64,000 nt of DNA from Streptomyces violaceusniger Tu 4113. Its GTDB lineage: Bacteria > Actinomycetota > Actinomycetes > Streptomycetales > Streptomycetaceae. Below the pieces are notes generated by a model. The model had not been told where the DNA came from. It saw nothing but the letters and a program-made list of their open reading frames with translations, and searched no databases. Positions 1-8,886 of the stretch are shown here, piece after piece; the stretch's first letter is position 1, and every line of letters begins with the position of its first letter. A program made the position numbers and the translations under genes. The stretch covers positions 5,518,001 to 5,582,000 of the forward strand of contig NC_015957.1 in assembly GCF_000147815.2 (NCBI RefSeq). Reading direction: 5' to 3'.

Positions 1-23
1 CGTGACTCCAGCACCTGAGGCGT

Positions 24-1067
24 TTACCGATTTTCCGCGCCGACGCTCTCCGGGGGCGGTCCGCTGGTGCCCCGTACCGTCAGCTTCGGGTCCAGCACCG
101 CCTCCCGCGGCTCCGGCGCCGTGCCCTCCAGCCGCTCCACCGCGAACCGCACCGCGTGCTCGGCCATGAGCACCGCGTCCTGGCGGACCGTGGTCAGGCC
201 GATCGGCATCAGATGAGAGAGGTGACTGTCGTCGTAGCCCACGACGGACAGGTCGCGCGGGACGTCGACGCCCGCCTGGGTCAGGGTCATCAACAGCCCC
301 ATCGCACAACGGTCGTTGCCCGCGAGGACCGCCGTCGGCAGGGGCCGGCCGTGGTCGCGCTCGTCCAGCAGCAGTCGCCCCGTCTCGATGCCGGACTGCT
401 CGGTGTGGTTGCCGGGGATCACCCGCAGTTCCGGCTCCAGGCCATGACGGCGCATCGCCGCACGGTAGGCGCGGCGGCGTTCGGCCGAGCCCGGTCCGCG
501 GCCGCCGTCGATGTGCACGATCCGGCGGTGGCCCAGTTCGACGAGGTGCTCCATGGCCTGCCGTACGCCCTTGCCCTCGGCCGTGTGCACGCTGTCGACG
601 CGGGCGTGGGGGACCCGGCGGCCGACGGAGACGGTGACCGTGCGGTGTCCCAGCGCGTCGATGTCCGCGGGCTGCGCGTCGGGCCCGAGCAGGATCACCG
701 CCTCGCAGCGGTGACCGAGCAGCGCCTCGACGGCCTTGGCCTCGCCGCGCCCCTGAGCGGTCGCGGAGAGCAGGACGTCGTAGCCGAGCCGCTCGGCCTC
801 GGGGTAGATGCCCTCGACGAGGTCGGCATGGAAGGGCTGGCGAACGGTGAACATCACGCCGAGCGTGCGGCTGCGGCCGCGAGCCAGCAGGCGGGCCGCG
901 CTGTCGAGCCGGTAGCCGATCTCGTCGGCGACGCGCAGCACGCGGTCGCGGGTCTGCGGGCTCGCTCCCGGCTGATCGCGGAAGACGATGGAGACGAGTG
1001 CCCGGGACACGCCCGCCCGCTCCGCGACGTCCGCCATGGTGGGCCGCTGCTTGCCCGATCCATCCAC
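24..1067 (-). CDS. LacI-family transcriptional regulator of the inositol cassette
   Basis: Predicted DNA-binding repressor of 347 residues. The N-terminus has the LacI helix-turn-helix (TMADVAERAGVSRALVSIVF), followed by a periplasmic-binding-protein-like sensor domain (RSRTLGVMFT to the C-terminus). I chose the GTG at 1067, ten residues before the HTH; an ATG at 1127 would add about 20 residues unusual for the family. It is divergent from the sugar porter at 1232, and the 165-bp gap carries a tandem 13-bp repeat that is a plausible operator. By context it should answer to inositol or a product of it. Family assignment is firm; the ligand is inferred from neighbours. Confidence 0.93.
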   Translation of the reverse strand: MDGSGKQRPTMADVAERAGVSRALVSIVFRDQPGASPQTRDRVLRVADEIGYRLDSAARLLARGRSRTLGVMFTVRQPFHADLVEGIYPEAERLGYDVLLSATAQGRGEAKAVEALLGHRCEAVILLGPDAQPADIDALGHRTVTVSVGRRVPHARVDSVHTAEGKGVRQAMEHLVELGHRRIVHIDGGRGPGSAERRRAYRAAMRRHGLEPELRVIPGNHTEQSGIETGRLLLDERDHGRPLPTAVLAGNDRCAMGLLMTLTQAGVDVPRDLSVVGYDDSHLSHLMPIGLTTVRQDAVLMAEHAVRFAVERLEGTAPEPREAVLDPKLTVRGTSGPPPESVGAENR

Positions 1068-1131
1068 CTGTGACCACCCTCCGATGCCGCCCACCTTACG
1101 GGCAGTCGCGAAACCCCCCGGCAACAAGCTA

Positions 1132-1161
1132 TTGACATGACATTCGGACAGGGGCCATCGT
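1132..1161 (+). promoter_or_regulatory. Putative promoter of the inositol cassette
   Basis: A perfect TTGACA -35 hexamer lies at 1132-1137. A weak -10 (CATCGT, 1156-1161) follows after 18 nt. It points towards the sugar porter and sits just before the tandem repeats, where a bound LacI protein would block transcription. The -10 is poor, so the exact start is uncertain. Confidence 0.4.
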
Positions 1162-1168
1162 ACTCGCC

Positions 1169-1194
1169 TAGAGCGCGCTAGTAGAGCGCGCTAG
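1169..1194. promoter_or_regulatory. Tandem 13-bp repeat, candidate LacI-family operator
   Basis: TAGAGCGCGCTAG occurs twice head to tail with no spacer. Each copy contains the palindromic core AGCGCGCT, with CTAG at the borders. It lies between the divergent LacI gene and the sugar porter, downstream of the putative promoter, as expected for a repressor site. Binding is inferred from position and symmetry only. Confidence 0.5.
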
Positions 1195-1231
1195 ACCGTT
1201 CCCCCTCCCCTCGAACCGGCAGGAGGCGGCC

Positions 1232-2665
1232 ATGGACGTCAGGGACGACGCGACACAGGCCCCCACACCAGCCACCGCCATCACGGACCCCGCTCCGCGG
1301 GCGGTCTCCCGGCGGCTGCGGATCATCACGGTCGTCGCCACCTTCGGCGGTCTTCTCTTCGGCTACGACACCGGCGTCATCAATGGCGCGCTGCCCTATA
1401 TGACCGACGACCTGGGCCTCACCCCGGTCACCGAGGGCATGGTCACCAGCTCGCTCCTCCTGGGTGCCGCGCTCGGCGCGGTCACCGGCGGCCGGCTGTC
1501 GGACGCACGCGGACGGCGGCACACCATCCTCGCCCTGGCCGTGCTGTTCTTCATCGGCGCGCTCGGCTGCACCCTCGCCCCGACCACCGCGGTCATGGTC
1601 GTGGCGCGGTTCGTCCTCGGCCTCGCGGTCGGCGGAGCGTCGGTGACCGTACCGGTCTACCTCGCGGAGATCTCGCCCGCCGAACGGCGCGGAGCCCTGG
1701 TCACCCGCAATGAACTCATGATTGTGAGCGGCCAGTTGCTGGCCTTCACCTCCAACGCGATCATCGCCCAGGTGGGCGGCGAGTCGGGCGGCGTCTGGCG
1801 CTGGATGCTGGTGCTGGCCACAATTCCGGCCGTCGTGCTGTGGTTCGGCATGCTGGTCATGCCGGAGAGCCCGCGCTGGCTGGCCTCCCAGAGCCGGTTC
1901 ACCGACGCGCTCGGCGTTCTCAAGCAAGTCCGCTCCCGGCAGCGGGCCGAGGCCGAGCTGAGTGAGGTGTCCGCGCTCGCCATCAAGGAGGAGCAGCAGA
2001 AACTCGGCGGCTGGCAGGACATGAGGGCCACGCCGTGGGTGCGCAAGCTGATGTTCACCGGCTTCGGCATCGCGATCGTGCAGCAGATCACCGGCGTGAA
2101 CACGATCATGTACTACGGCACGCAGATCCTCACCGACGCCGGCTTCGCCGCGGACAGCGCGCTGACGGCGAACATCGCCAACGGTGTGATCTCGGTACTG
2201 GCCACGTTCGTGGGCATCTGGCTGCTGGGCCGTGTCAACCGCCGCCCGATGCTGATGACCGGCCAGCTCGGCACCACCTCCGCCCTGCTGCTGATCGGCG
2301 TCTTCTCCCTGGTGCTGCCCTCGGGCGACGGGCGCGCGTACGCGGTGCTTGCCATGACCATCACCTTCCTCGCCTTCCAGCAGGGCGCGATCTCCCCGGT
2401 GACCTGGCTGATGCTCTCGGAGATCTTCCCCATGCGGATGCGCGGCTTCGGCATGGGTGTCGCGGCCGTGGTGCTGTGGCTGACCAACTTCGTGATCGGT
2501 CTGGTCTTCCCGTCCCTGGTCTCCGGGATCGGGATCTCCAACACCTTCTTCCTCTTCGTGGTGGCGGGCCTGCTCTCCCTCACCTTCGTCAAGCTCTACG
2601 TCCCCGAGACCAAGGGCCGCACGCTCGAAGTCCTCGAAGCCGAGCTCCGGACACGTTTCTCCTGA
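1232..2665 (+). CDS. MFS sugar porter, probable myo-inositol transporter
   Basis: Major facilitator of the sugar porter family, 477 residues, 12 membrane segments expected. Diagnostic motifs are GGLLFGYDTGVINGAL in TM1, GGRLSDARGRR in the first cytoplasmic loop, PESPRWL after TM6 and PETKGRTLE at the C-terminus. The ATG is preceded by GGAGG (AGGAGGCGGCC). It heads a three-gene plus-strand unit with iolG and iolH, so proton-coupled myo-inositol uptake is the best guess. Sequence alone cannot exclude another polyol or hexose. Likely controlled by the divergent LacI protein. Confidence 0.9.
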   Translation: MDVRDDATQAPTPATAITDPAPRAVSRRLRIITVVATFGGLLFGYDTGVINGALPYMTDDLGLTPVTEGMVTSSLLLGAALGAVTGGRLSDARGRRHTILALAVLFFIGALGCTLAPTTAVMVVARFVLGLAVGGASVTVPVYLAEISPAERRGALVTRNELMIVSGQLLAFTSNAIIAQVGGESGGVWRWMLVLATIPAVVLWFGMLVMPESPRWLASQSRFTDALGVLKQVRSRQRAEAELSEVSALAIKEEQQKLGGWQDMRATPWVRKLMFTGFGIAIVQQITGVNTIMYYGTQILTDAGFAADSALTANIANGVISVLATFVGIWLLGRVNRRPMLMTGQLGTTSALLLIGVFSLVLPSGDGRAYAVLAMTITFLAFQQGAISPVTWLMLSEIFPMRMRGFGMGVAAVVLWLTNFVIGLVFPSLVSGIGISNTFFLFVVAGLLSLTFVKLYVPETKGRTLEVLEAELRTRFS

Positions 2666-2725
2666 CCCCGCGCCTGAATCCGCTCCTGACCCCGCCCCTG
2701 ATCCCGCTCCTGATCCCGCTCCTGA
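2661..2725. repeat. 12-bp tandem repeat between transporter and iolG
   Basis: Five units of consensus CCTGAYCCCGCT (2661-2672, 2673-2684, 2685-2696, 2697-2708, 2709-2720) plus a partial copy. The first unit contains the transporter stop codon and the last runs into the iolG ribosome binding site (AAGGA). Every unit carries TGA in the same frame. It may have expanded by slippage and could space or modulate translation within the operon. Confidence 0.85.
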
Positions 2726-2736
2726 AGGAATCAACC

Positions 2737-3756
2737 ATGACCGTACATATAGGTGTCATCGGCGCCGGAATGATCGGCCAGGACCACATCCGGCGACTCA
2801 CCGAGGTCATCACCGGTGCCACGGTCACCGCCGTGACCGACATCGACCAGGCCCGCGCCACCGAGGTCGCCACCCGCGTCGGCGCCACCGCACTGCCCAC
2901 CGGCAGCGACCTGATCCACTCCCCCGATGTGGACGCCGTCCTCGTCACCTCCTGGGGCCCCACCCACGCGGAGCACGTACTGAACGCCATCGCGGTGGGC
3001 AAGCCGGTGTTCTGCGAGAAGCCGCTCGCCACCACCGCCGAGGACTGTCTGCGCATCGTGGAGGCCGAACGCGCCCACGGCCGCCGCCTCGTCCAGGTCG
3101 GTTTCATGCGCCGTTTCGACGTCGGCTACCGCCAGATGAAGGACGTGCTCACCTCGGGCGCCATCGGCACTCCGCTCATCGTGCACTGCGCGCATCGCAA
3201 CCCGACCGTGCCGGACAGCTATGTCTCCGCGATGGCGGCCCAGGACACGGCCGTCCACGAGATCGACGTACTGCGCTGGCTGCTCGACGACGAGATCAGC
3301 TCGGTCCAGGTGATCACCCCGCGCGCCACCGGCAAACGGTTCGGCCACCTCAAGGATCCGCAGATCATGCTCTTCGAGACGGCGAACGGTGTCCGCATCG
3401 ACCTGGAGGTCTTCGTCAACTGCCAGTACGGCTATGACATCCAGTGCGAGACCGTGGGCGAGGACGGCCTGGTCAGACTGCCGGACCCGGCGGCCGTCGG
3501 CATCCGTACCGCCGGGCGGCACGGCACCGCCGTACTGCAGGACTGGAAGGGCCGGTTCGGCGATGCCTTCGACACCGAGTTCGGCGAGTGGGTCGCCGCC
3601 GTCACGGCGGGCGCCGAGCCCACCGGCCCGTCCTCCTGGGACGGCTACGCCGCCACCGTCATCACCGACGCCGCCGTCCAGTCCCTGGAGTCGGGTGGCG
3701 AGGTCATCACCGTTGATATGAAGCCCCGACCCGTCCTCTACGGAGCCACCTCGTGA
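2737..3756 (+). CDS. iolG: Inositol 2-dehydrogenase
   Basis: Gfo/Idh/MocA oxidoreductase of 339 residues that oxidises myo-inositol to scyllo-inosose with NAD+. The Rossmann motif GVIGAGMIGQDH is at the N-terminus, CEKPLA follows, and the IolG-specific blocks GFMRRFDVGY, CAHRNPTVPDSY, VHEIDVLRWLL (catalytic His/Asp), HLKDPQIM and NCQYGYDIQCE are all present, as in Bacillus IolG. The ATG at 2737 has an AAGGA site. The stop overlaps the GTG of iolH by 4 nt, implying translational coupling. Confidence 0.93.
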   Translation: MTVHIGVIGAGMIGQDHIRRLTEVITGATVTAVTDIDQARATEVATRVGATALPTGSDLIHSPDVDAVLVTSWGPTHAEHVLNAIAVGKPVFCEKPLATTAEDCLRIVEAERAHGRRLVQVGFMRRFDVGYRQMKDVLTSGAIGTPLIVHCAHRNPTVPDSYVSAMAAQDTAVHEIDVLRWLLDDEISSVQVITPRATGKRFGHLKDPQIMLFETANGVRIDLEVFVNCQYGYDIQCETVGEDGLVRLPDPAAVGIRTAGRHGTAVLQDWKGRFGDAFDTEFGEWVAAVTAGAEPTGPSSWDGYAATVITDAAVQSLESGGEVITVDMKPRPVLYGATS

Positions 3757-4619
3757 AGATCGCACTCGACCCCTACATGCTCCGCGCGCTGCCGCTCGAC
3801 GAGATGGTGCGCACGGTCGCCGAACTCGGCTACAGCCACATCGAGTTGTCCCCGCGCGACGACTTCATGCCGTTCTTCCTCCATCCCCGGGCGGACGACG
3901 AGCGCGTCGCGGCGCTGAAGCAGGCCCTGCGCACGCATGGTGTCCAGCTCTCCTCCGTGCTGCCGCTGTACAAGTGGTCCTCGCCCGACGAGACCGAGCG
4001 GCAGACTGCCGTCCGCTACTGGAAGCGGATGATCGAGATCACCGCCGACCTCGAGTGCCCGCTGATGAACTCGGAGTTCAACGGCCGCCCGGAGCGCGCC
4101 GCCGAGAGCGAGGCCGCCTTCTGGCGCTCGTTGGAGGAACTGCTGCCGCTCTTCGAACGCGAGGGCATCGCCCTCAACCTCGAAGCCCACCCGGACGACT
4201 TCTGCGAGGAGAACACTCCCGCCGTCGACCTGGTCCGCGCCATCAACAAGCCCTGGGTGAACTACCTCTACTGCGCTCCGCACACCTTCCACCTCTCCGG
4301 CGCCGAGCCGACGGCGGACATCGCGGCAATGATGCGCTACGCGGGCGACAAGCTCCAGCATGTGCACATCGCGGACTCCTTCAACCACAAGGGCTCCTCC
4401 GGCCTGCGCTACATCCTCAACCCGCCCGGCACCCCCGCCCGCATCCACCAGCACCTGGACGTCGGCCAGGGCGAAGTCGACTGGGACACCTTCTTCGGCA
4501 CCCTCCGCGAGCTGAACTTCGACGGCGTGGCCACCGCCTGTGTCTTCGCCTGGGAGGAGCGGGCCCGGGAGTCCTCCGCCTTCATGCTGAACCGCATCCA
4601 CAAGGAACTCACCGCGTGA
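3753..4619 (+). CDS. iolH: IolH-like sugar phosphate isomerase/epimerase (TIM barrel)
   Basis: 288-residue AP-endonuclease-2/xylose-isomerase-like TIM barrel protein. The start MKIALDPYMLR, the blocks IELSPRDDF, NSEFNGRP, LNLEAHPDDF, CAPHTFHL, HVHIADSFNHK and HQHLDVGQGEVDW, and the length all match Bacillus IolH (289 residues). The His, Asp and Glu residues in these blocks are typical divalent-metal ligands. The GTG start overlaps the iolG stop (GTGA). The exact reaction of IolH is not well established even in Bacillus. The gene ends the inositol unit and a strong hairpin follows. Confidence 0.88.
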   Translation: MKIALDPYMLRALPLDEMVRTVAELGYSHIELSPRDDFMPFFLHPRADDERVAALKQALRTHGVQLSSVLPLYKWSSPDETERQTAVRYWKRMIEITADLECPLMNSEFNGRPERAAESEAAFWRSLEELLPLFEREGIALNLEAHPDDFCEENTPAVDLVRAINKPWVNYLYCAPHTFHLSGAEPTADIAAMMRYAGDKLQHVHIADSFNHKGSSGLRYILNPPGTPARIHQHLDVGQGEVDWDTFFGTLRELNFDGVATACVFAWEERARESSAFMLNRIHKELTA

Positions 4620-4624
4620 GATGG

Positions 4625-4658
4625 GGTGGCCGGACCGGCTGCGTCGGGTCCGGCCACC
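4625..4658 (+). terminator. Intrinsic-type hairpin after iolH
   Basis: A perfect 12-bp stem (GGTGGCCGGACC / GGTCCGGCCACC) with a 10-nt loop starts six bases past the iolH stop and is followed by TT. Streptomyces terminators often lack a long T tract. It closes the inositol transcription unit. Confidence 0.8.
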
Positions 4659-4784
4659 TTCACACCGACGGAGGCTCCGGCGGAGCGCCAAAGTCCCGTT
4701 GAAGGTCATCCCGGCGGCGTAAGAGGAGCGTCAGGGCGCGTCAGGGTGCGTTCCATCCGTCCTGTGCCCGCTTAGCGTGCCCGT

Positions 4785-5303
4785 ATGGAACGGCTGATGG
4801 GCGGGCCCGCCCGGACGCCCCGTGGCGGCCGTCCGCGTGCGGCGGGCGGTGGGCGGTGTGTCTCGCGCTGGCGTTCGGCGGGGTGACGACGCTGCTCGAC
4901 TGGGCCTCGGGCGGGCTCACCGTGGGATGGGCCGATCCGTGGGCGCTGCTCGCGGTGGTGGTGTTCACCGTGCTGCGGCCACCGGGGGTGACGGCGGGCG
5001 GTGGCTGGCTGACGGTACGCGGCCTCGTACGTGTCCGCCGGGTGCGCACCGACACCCCTGGCCGGGGTGTGGCAGGACGGCCGGATCGCCACCCGCCTGT
5101 GGGACATCTACGGCCGCCGGGTGACGCTCGACCTGCGCGTCCTGGTCGCGGATCCCCTGCTCTGGCATGAGCTGGACACCGGTGCGCGGCGCTCCCTCGA
5201 ACGCGGTACGTTGCGGCACGGCACGGAGATCCTGCTGCTACTGGGCCGGCGACTCGACGACACGGCCACCCGGGGGATCCTGGGAGCGTCCGGCCTGGAG
5301 TAG
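4785..5303 (+). pseudogene. Frameshifted small membrane protein gene
   Basis: Looks like a common Streptomyces protein of unknown function, split over frames. The membrane part reads in one frame from about 4850 (CLALAFGGVTTLLDW, ADPWALLAVVVFTVLRPPG, WLTVRGLVRVRR). The rest continues in another frame from about 5060 (VWQDGRIATRLWD, VLVADPLLWHELDTGARRS, GTEILLLLGRRLDD). The likely ATG at 4785 is in yet another frame from the membrane part. Two frame changes in about 520 bp point to decay, unless the assembly has indels in G/C runs. The family name is from memory of similar proteins; the frame break is seen directly. Confidence 0.65.
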
Positions 5304-5380
5304 GCGGCGCGGGCGCAGGACCGTACGTGGCCGGGCCGCCTCAGGGGCACGCCGATCACCTCTGGGGCCACGGCGGCGGG

Positions 5381-6433
5381 TCACCCACGCAATGCCCGCA
5401 GGTGGGCGCTGCGGACGTCGGCGGTCTGACCCTGCACCACCAGGAACAGGCCCTCCCGGGCCAGCCGCTGCGCGGGGCTGCCGAGGCCGAACGCCCGGCC
5501 GCCGCCCGCGACGATCGCCGCGGTGGTGGCGGCGCGCAGCACGTCGTAGGCCCGGGTCTTCACCGCGAGCCGGTCCGCCAGTCGCTCACCCGCCGGAACC
5601 TCGTCCACCAGCGCGTACGCCTCCCGGCGCACCTCACGCAGCCGCTCGCCCAGCACCTGCGCCGTCTCCTTCGCCTCCGCGTCCCCGGCGGCCTCCAGGA
5701 GGTCCAGTGCCGCCCCGGCCACGCCGAACATGGCCGGGTTGGGGTTGGTGTTCTTCGGCCGGTCCGCGATGGCCCACTCCTCGTAGGGACGGCTCCAGAC
5801 CACGTCCTCCTCGGGCACCACCAGGCCGTCCAGCTCCAGCCCGACCGTGCGGGTGCCGGTCAGCGCGGCCAGCTGGAGCTGCGGTGTGGGCCGCAGACCG
5901 GGCTGCTCACGGGCGTCCGCGAAGGCGAACAGCGCCTCGTCGTCGTCGGTGACCCCGGCGAGCAACATCACGTCATTCAGGCTCCAGCCGGTGTACCACG
6001 GCACCCGGCCGTCGAAGCGCCTGCCACCCGAAACCCGGGTGACCCGCACCGGCTTGCGCGGGTGGGCCCGCAGATGGGAGAAGGCGATTCCGGACAGCAG
6101 CGTGCCGTCGCACAGCGGCCGCAACAGCCTCTCGCGCGCCGGGCAGTCGGCGGCGGCGAGCATCCTGACCGGGCTGTGGTGCTGGGCCTGCACGAAGTAG
6201 GTGGAACAGCAGGCCCCGGCCAGGATTTCGGCAATCTCCCGAGCGACCGCGTCCGGCACCTGCGCCCCGCCGTACGCCACCGGCCCGCCCACCCCGAGCA
6301 CCCCGGACCTCTTGACCTCGGCGATCGTGGCTACGGAGACGCCCTCGCGGTCGGCGGACTCGGCGCCGGGCGCCAGCACCTCGTCGGCGAGGCGCCGGGC
6401 CGCCTCGATCAGCGTCGAGGCCGGGGCGGTCAT
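5381..6433 (-). CDS. Acyl-CoA dehydrogenase-family flavoprotein
   Basis: 350 residues, resembling FAD-dependent acyl-CoA dehydrogenases and two-component monooxygenases of the same fold. The alpha-helical N-domain (DADEVLAP-like LADEVLAPGAESADREG) is followed by the beta domain (FDGRVPWYTGWSLNDVMLLAG) and a C-terminal helical bundle. Its start is the ATG at 6433 with AAAGGAAC upstream; an open frame continues upstream but lacks a better site. It lies 56 bp downstream of the TetR gene on the same strand and may be co-transcribed. No catalytic Glu could be placed with confidence, so it may be a monooxygenase or a true dehydrogenase; the substrate is unknown. Confidence 0.8.
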   Translation of the reverse strand: MTAPASTLIEAARRLADEVLAPGAESADREGVSVATIAEVKRSGVLGVGGPVAYGGAQVPDAVAREIAEILAGACCSTYFVQAQHHSPVRMLAAADCPARERLLRPLCDGTLLSGIAFSHLRAHPRKPVRVTRVSGGRRFDGRVPWYTGWSLNDVMLLAGVTDDDEALFAFADAREQPGLRPTPQLQLAALTGTRTVGLELDGLVVPEEDVVWSRPYEEWAIADRPKNTNPNPAMFGVAGAALDLLEAAGDAEAKETAQVLGERLREVRREAYALVDEVPAGERLADRLAVKTRAYDVLRAATTAAIVAGGGRAFGLGSPAQRLAREGLFLVVQGQTADVRSAHLRALRG

Positions 6434-6489
6434 GACCGTTCCTTTCGTTGGCTCGTCGGCGTGGTCGGTGTCCTGCGGCGCCGAACCGC

Positions 6490-7236
6490 TCACGCGTGAG
6501 CGTCGGGGGACGTGAGACCGGCCAGCAGCAGGCGCATGCCGCGGTGGAAGTGGGAGTCCCAGTCGTCCTCCTCGAGAAGGGGGAAGTGACCGGCGAGGGT
6601 GGGGTATTCGTCGATATGGGCACGGATGTGGGCGTCCACGGCCGAGCGGGTCGCCGCCTCGTCGGAGCGCTGCTGCCACACCGCTTCGGAGGAGGCGGAG
6701 CCGATCACATAGTGGGTGATGGTGGCCGCGGCGGACGACAGGTGGATCCCTTCGAAGCCGCCAGTGGTGAGCGCGGTGTAGGCGAACTCCGAGGAGCGCA
6801 GGGCGTTGGGCCCCATGAGGGGGCGGGAGTTGGCCAAGGCAGCGGCCCACGAGTGGCGCAGGAGGACGGAACGCAGGCCGGTCATGAACGCCTCGACGTC
6901 CGCCTGCCATGAGGCGCTGTGCTCCTCGGGGAGGTCGAGTTCGGCGAAGACGGCGTCGAGGGCCAGGTCGAGGACGTCGTCCTTGGTGGCCACATGCCAG
7001 TAGAGGCTGGTCGCGTGGGCACCGAGCCGGTCGGCGAGCCGGCGCATACTCAGCTTCTGTACGCCGTCGCGGTCCAGCAGCTCGACGGCGGTGGCGATGA
7101 TCCGCTCATGTGACAGCTGGGGCCGTGGGCGGGACGTCTTCTCGGCGCGGAACCACACCGCTCCCGGCGCGTTGTCCAGCGCCTTCTTTCCCTTGGTCCC
7201 GTTCGGTCGCTTGGTCCCGTTCGGCTTCACGCTCAC
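6490..7236 (-). CDS. TetR-family regulator of the adjacent MFS exporter
   Basis: 248 residues, with the HTH near residues 45-85 ([21 protein letters not shown]) and a TetR-class C-terminal ligand domain. The GTG start gives a basic, repetitive tail ([14 protein letters not shown]). It is divergent from the MFS gene at 7333, with a perfect inverted repeat in the 96-bp gap, the classic TetR/efflux layout. The gene also leads into the acyl-CoA dehydrogenase gene. Autorepression and induction by an exported compound are inferred. Confidence 0.92.
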   Translation of the reverse strand: MSVKPNGTKRPNGTKGKKALDNAPGAVWFRAEKTSRPRPQLSHERIIATAVELLDRDGVQKLSMRRLADRLGAHATSLYWHVATKDDVLDLALDAVFAELDLPEEHSASWQADVEAFMTGLRSVLLRHSWAAALANSRPLMGPNALRSSEFAYTALTTGGFEGIHLSSAAATITHYVIGSASSEAVWQQRSDEAATRSAVDAHIRAHIDEYPTLAGHFPLLEEDDWDSHFHRGMRLLLAGLTSPDAHA

Positions 7237-7284
7237 GAGCCCGCAGCCTACCCCGTTGCCGTTACCGTTCCACCAATCCTACAG

Positions 7285-7303
7285 TGTTGGATAGATTCCA
7301 ACA
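7285..7303. promoter_or_regulatory. Candidate TetR operator
   Basis: Perfect 7-bp arms TGTTGGA and TCCAACA are separated by five bases (TAGAT), midway between the divergent TetR and MFS genes. A further CGTTGGA lies at 7305-7311. Size, symmetry and place fit a TetR dimer site controlling both genes. Confidence 0.7.
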
Positions 7304-7332
7304 GCGTTGGAGACGTGGAACGAGGGAGGACC

Positions 7333-8886
7333 ATGAGGGACGAAGAAGGCCATCCGCGCCGGTGGGCGATCCTGGTGGCCTTATGTGCCGCCCTGCTCGT
7401 GATCGTCATCGACAACACCGTCCTGCATGTCGCGGTGCCCGCCATCGGCGATGCCTTCGACGCCTCGACGGACCAGCTCCAGGCGGTGATCGACGCCTAT
7501 GTCGTGGTCTTCGCCGGGCTCCTCATCACCGCGGGTGTGCTCTCCGACCGCTACGGCAGGCGGCGCACCCTCGTGGCGGGGCTGCTGGTCTTCGGGGCGG
7601 CGTCGGCGCTGGCAGCGGCGGCCCCGTCGGTGTGGTGGCTGATCGCGATGCGGGCGCTCATGGGAGTGGGCGCGGCGCTGGTGATGCCCGCGACGCTCGC
7701 GGTCCTCGTCGTGGTCTTCCCCGAACAGGAGCGCCCGCGGGCCTTCGCGGTGTGGAGCGCGGTCGCCTCCGTCGGCATGGCCGCGGGGCCGCTGCTCGGT
7801 GGCGCCCTGGTGGACATGTGGAGCTGGGCGGGGGTCTTCCTGATCAACGTCCCCGTGGTGGCGGTGGCCCTGTTCGGGGTCGTACGGCTGGTGCCCGAAA
7901 CGCGGGCGCCCGATGGCCGCGGGCTGGATCCGTTCGGCACGGTTCTGGTCACCGCGGGCATGACCGGCCTGGTGTGGGCTCTGATCGAGGCCCCGGCGTA
8001 CGGGTACAACGCGCCCGCGGTGCTGGGCGGGACGGCGGTGGCGCTGATGGCGCTGATCGGCTTCGGCGTACGGCAGCACCGCTCCGCGACGCCGATGGTC
8101 GATCTGCGGCTCTACCGCGACCGGCGGTTCTCCGGGGCCGGCTTCGCGGTGGCGGTGATGACGATCACCACCGGCAGCACTCTCTTCGTGCTGAGCCAGT
8201 ATCTGCAACTGGTGCTGGGCTACAGCGCGTTCGAGACCGGTCTGGCCGCGGTGCCGCTCGCGGCGGGGGTCGTGGCGGGCTCGACCGTGGGCGGCCGGGC
8301 CCCGGCCAGGTTCGGGCCGCGGGCCTGCATCGTCGCCGGATTCACCGTCACGGGGGCCGGGTTCGTGGTGCTGGCCTCGCTCTCCGAGGGCAGTGGCTTT
8401 GCGCCGGTGTCCATCGGGCTGGCGCTGGCCGGTATCGGATCCGGTATCGCGGGGCCCTCGGCCACCAGCACGGTGCTGGGGGCGGTGCCGCCCGAGCGAG
8501 CCGGTATGGGCTCCGCGCTCAACGACACCCACCAGCAACTCGGCATCGCTCTGGGCGTGGCCGGGCTGGGCAGTCTGCTCGCCACCGTCTACCGAAGGAA
8601 GCTGCCGGACGGTCTGCCCGACGACGCGATGTCCTCGCTCGGCGCCACACTGTCGCACGCCCGGCACCGCCCGGATGGCGAGGGGCTGGCCGAGGCGGCC
8701 CGTTCGGCCTTCACGGACGCCCAGTCCGTCACGATGAGCGTCGGAGTGGCGGCCGCCCTGGTCGGCGCGGCCGTGGCGCTGGTCGTACTGCCGGGCCGCA
8801 CCACCTCGGCGACGGCGCCCGAGCTGGAGCCAAAGTCGCAGTCCGCGGAGGCGGGACAGCCGGGATCACAGCGGGACGTGGAGTGA
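7333..8886 (+). CDS. MFS drug-efflux transporter (DHA2, 14-TM)
   Basis: 517-residue EmrB/QacA-type proton antiporter. Motifs include [12 protein letters not shown] in TM1, the loop motif [12 protein letters not shown], and the motif C-like [10 protein letters not shown] in TM5; length fits 14 segments. The ATG at 7333 follows GGGAGGA; an in-frame GTG at 7315 would place that site inside the gene. Codon 17 is TTA (7381-7383), so translation may need the bldA tRNA. Its 3' end overlaps the convergent gene at 8866 by 21 bp. Controlled in all likelihood by the divergent TetR protein. Confidence 0.93.
   Translation: MRDEEGHPRRWAILVALCAALLVIVIDNTVLHVAVPAIGDAFDASTDQLQAVIDAYVVVFAGLLITAGVLSDRYGRRRTLVAGLLVFGAASALAAAAPSVWWLIAMRALMGVGAALVMPATLAVLVVVFPEQERPRAFAVWSAVASVGMAAGPLLGGALVDMWSWAGVFLINVPVVAVALFGVVRLVPETRAPDGRGLDPFGTVLVTAGMTGLVWALIEAPAYGYNAPAVLGGTAVALMALIGFGVRQHRSATPMVDLRLYRDRRFSGAGFAVAVMTITTGSTLFVLSQYLQLVLGYSAFETGLAAVPLAAGVVAGSTVGGRAPARFGPRACIVAGFTVTGAGFVVLASLSEGSGFAPVSIGLALAGIGSGIAGPSATSTVLGAVPPERAGMGSALNDTHQQLGIALGVAGLGSLLATVYRRKLPDGLPDDAMSSLGATLSHARHRPDGEGLAEAARSAFTDAQSVTMSVGVAAALVGAAVALVVLPGRTTSATAPELEPKSQSAEAGQPGSQRDVE

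Noticed and set aside
1178..2734. 518-residue open frame opposite the sugar porter
   Set aside because: Antisense to a clear transporter; composition is repetitive His/Asp/Arg and the start is made of the 12-bp repeat. A high-GC shadow.
5381..6910. Fusion of acyl-CoA dehydrogenase with an upstream 160-residue domain
   Set aside because: The upstream part overlaps the TetR gene in another frame and has no ribosome site; ATG 6433 is well placed.
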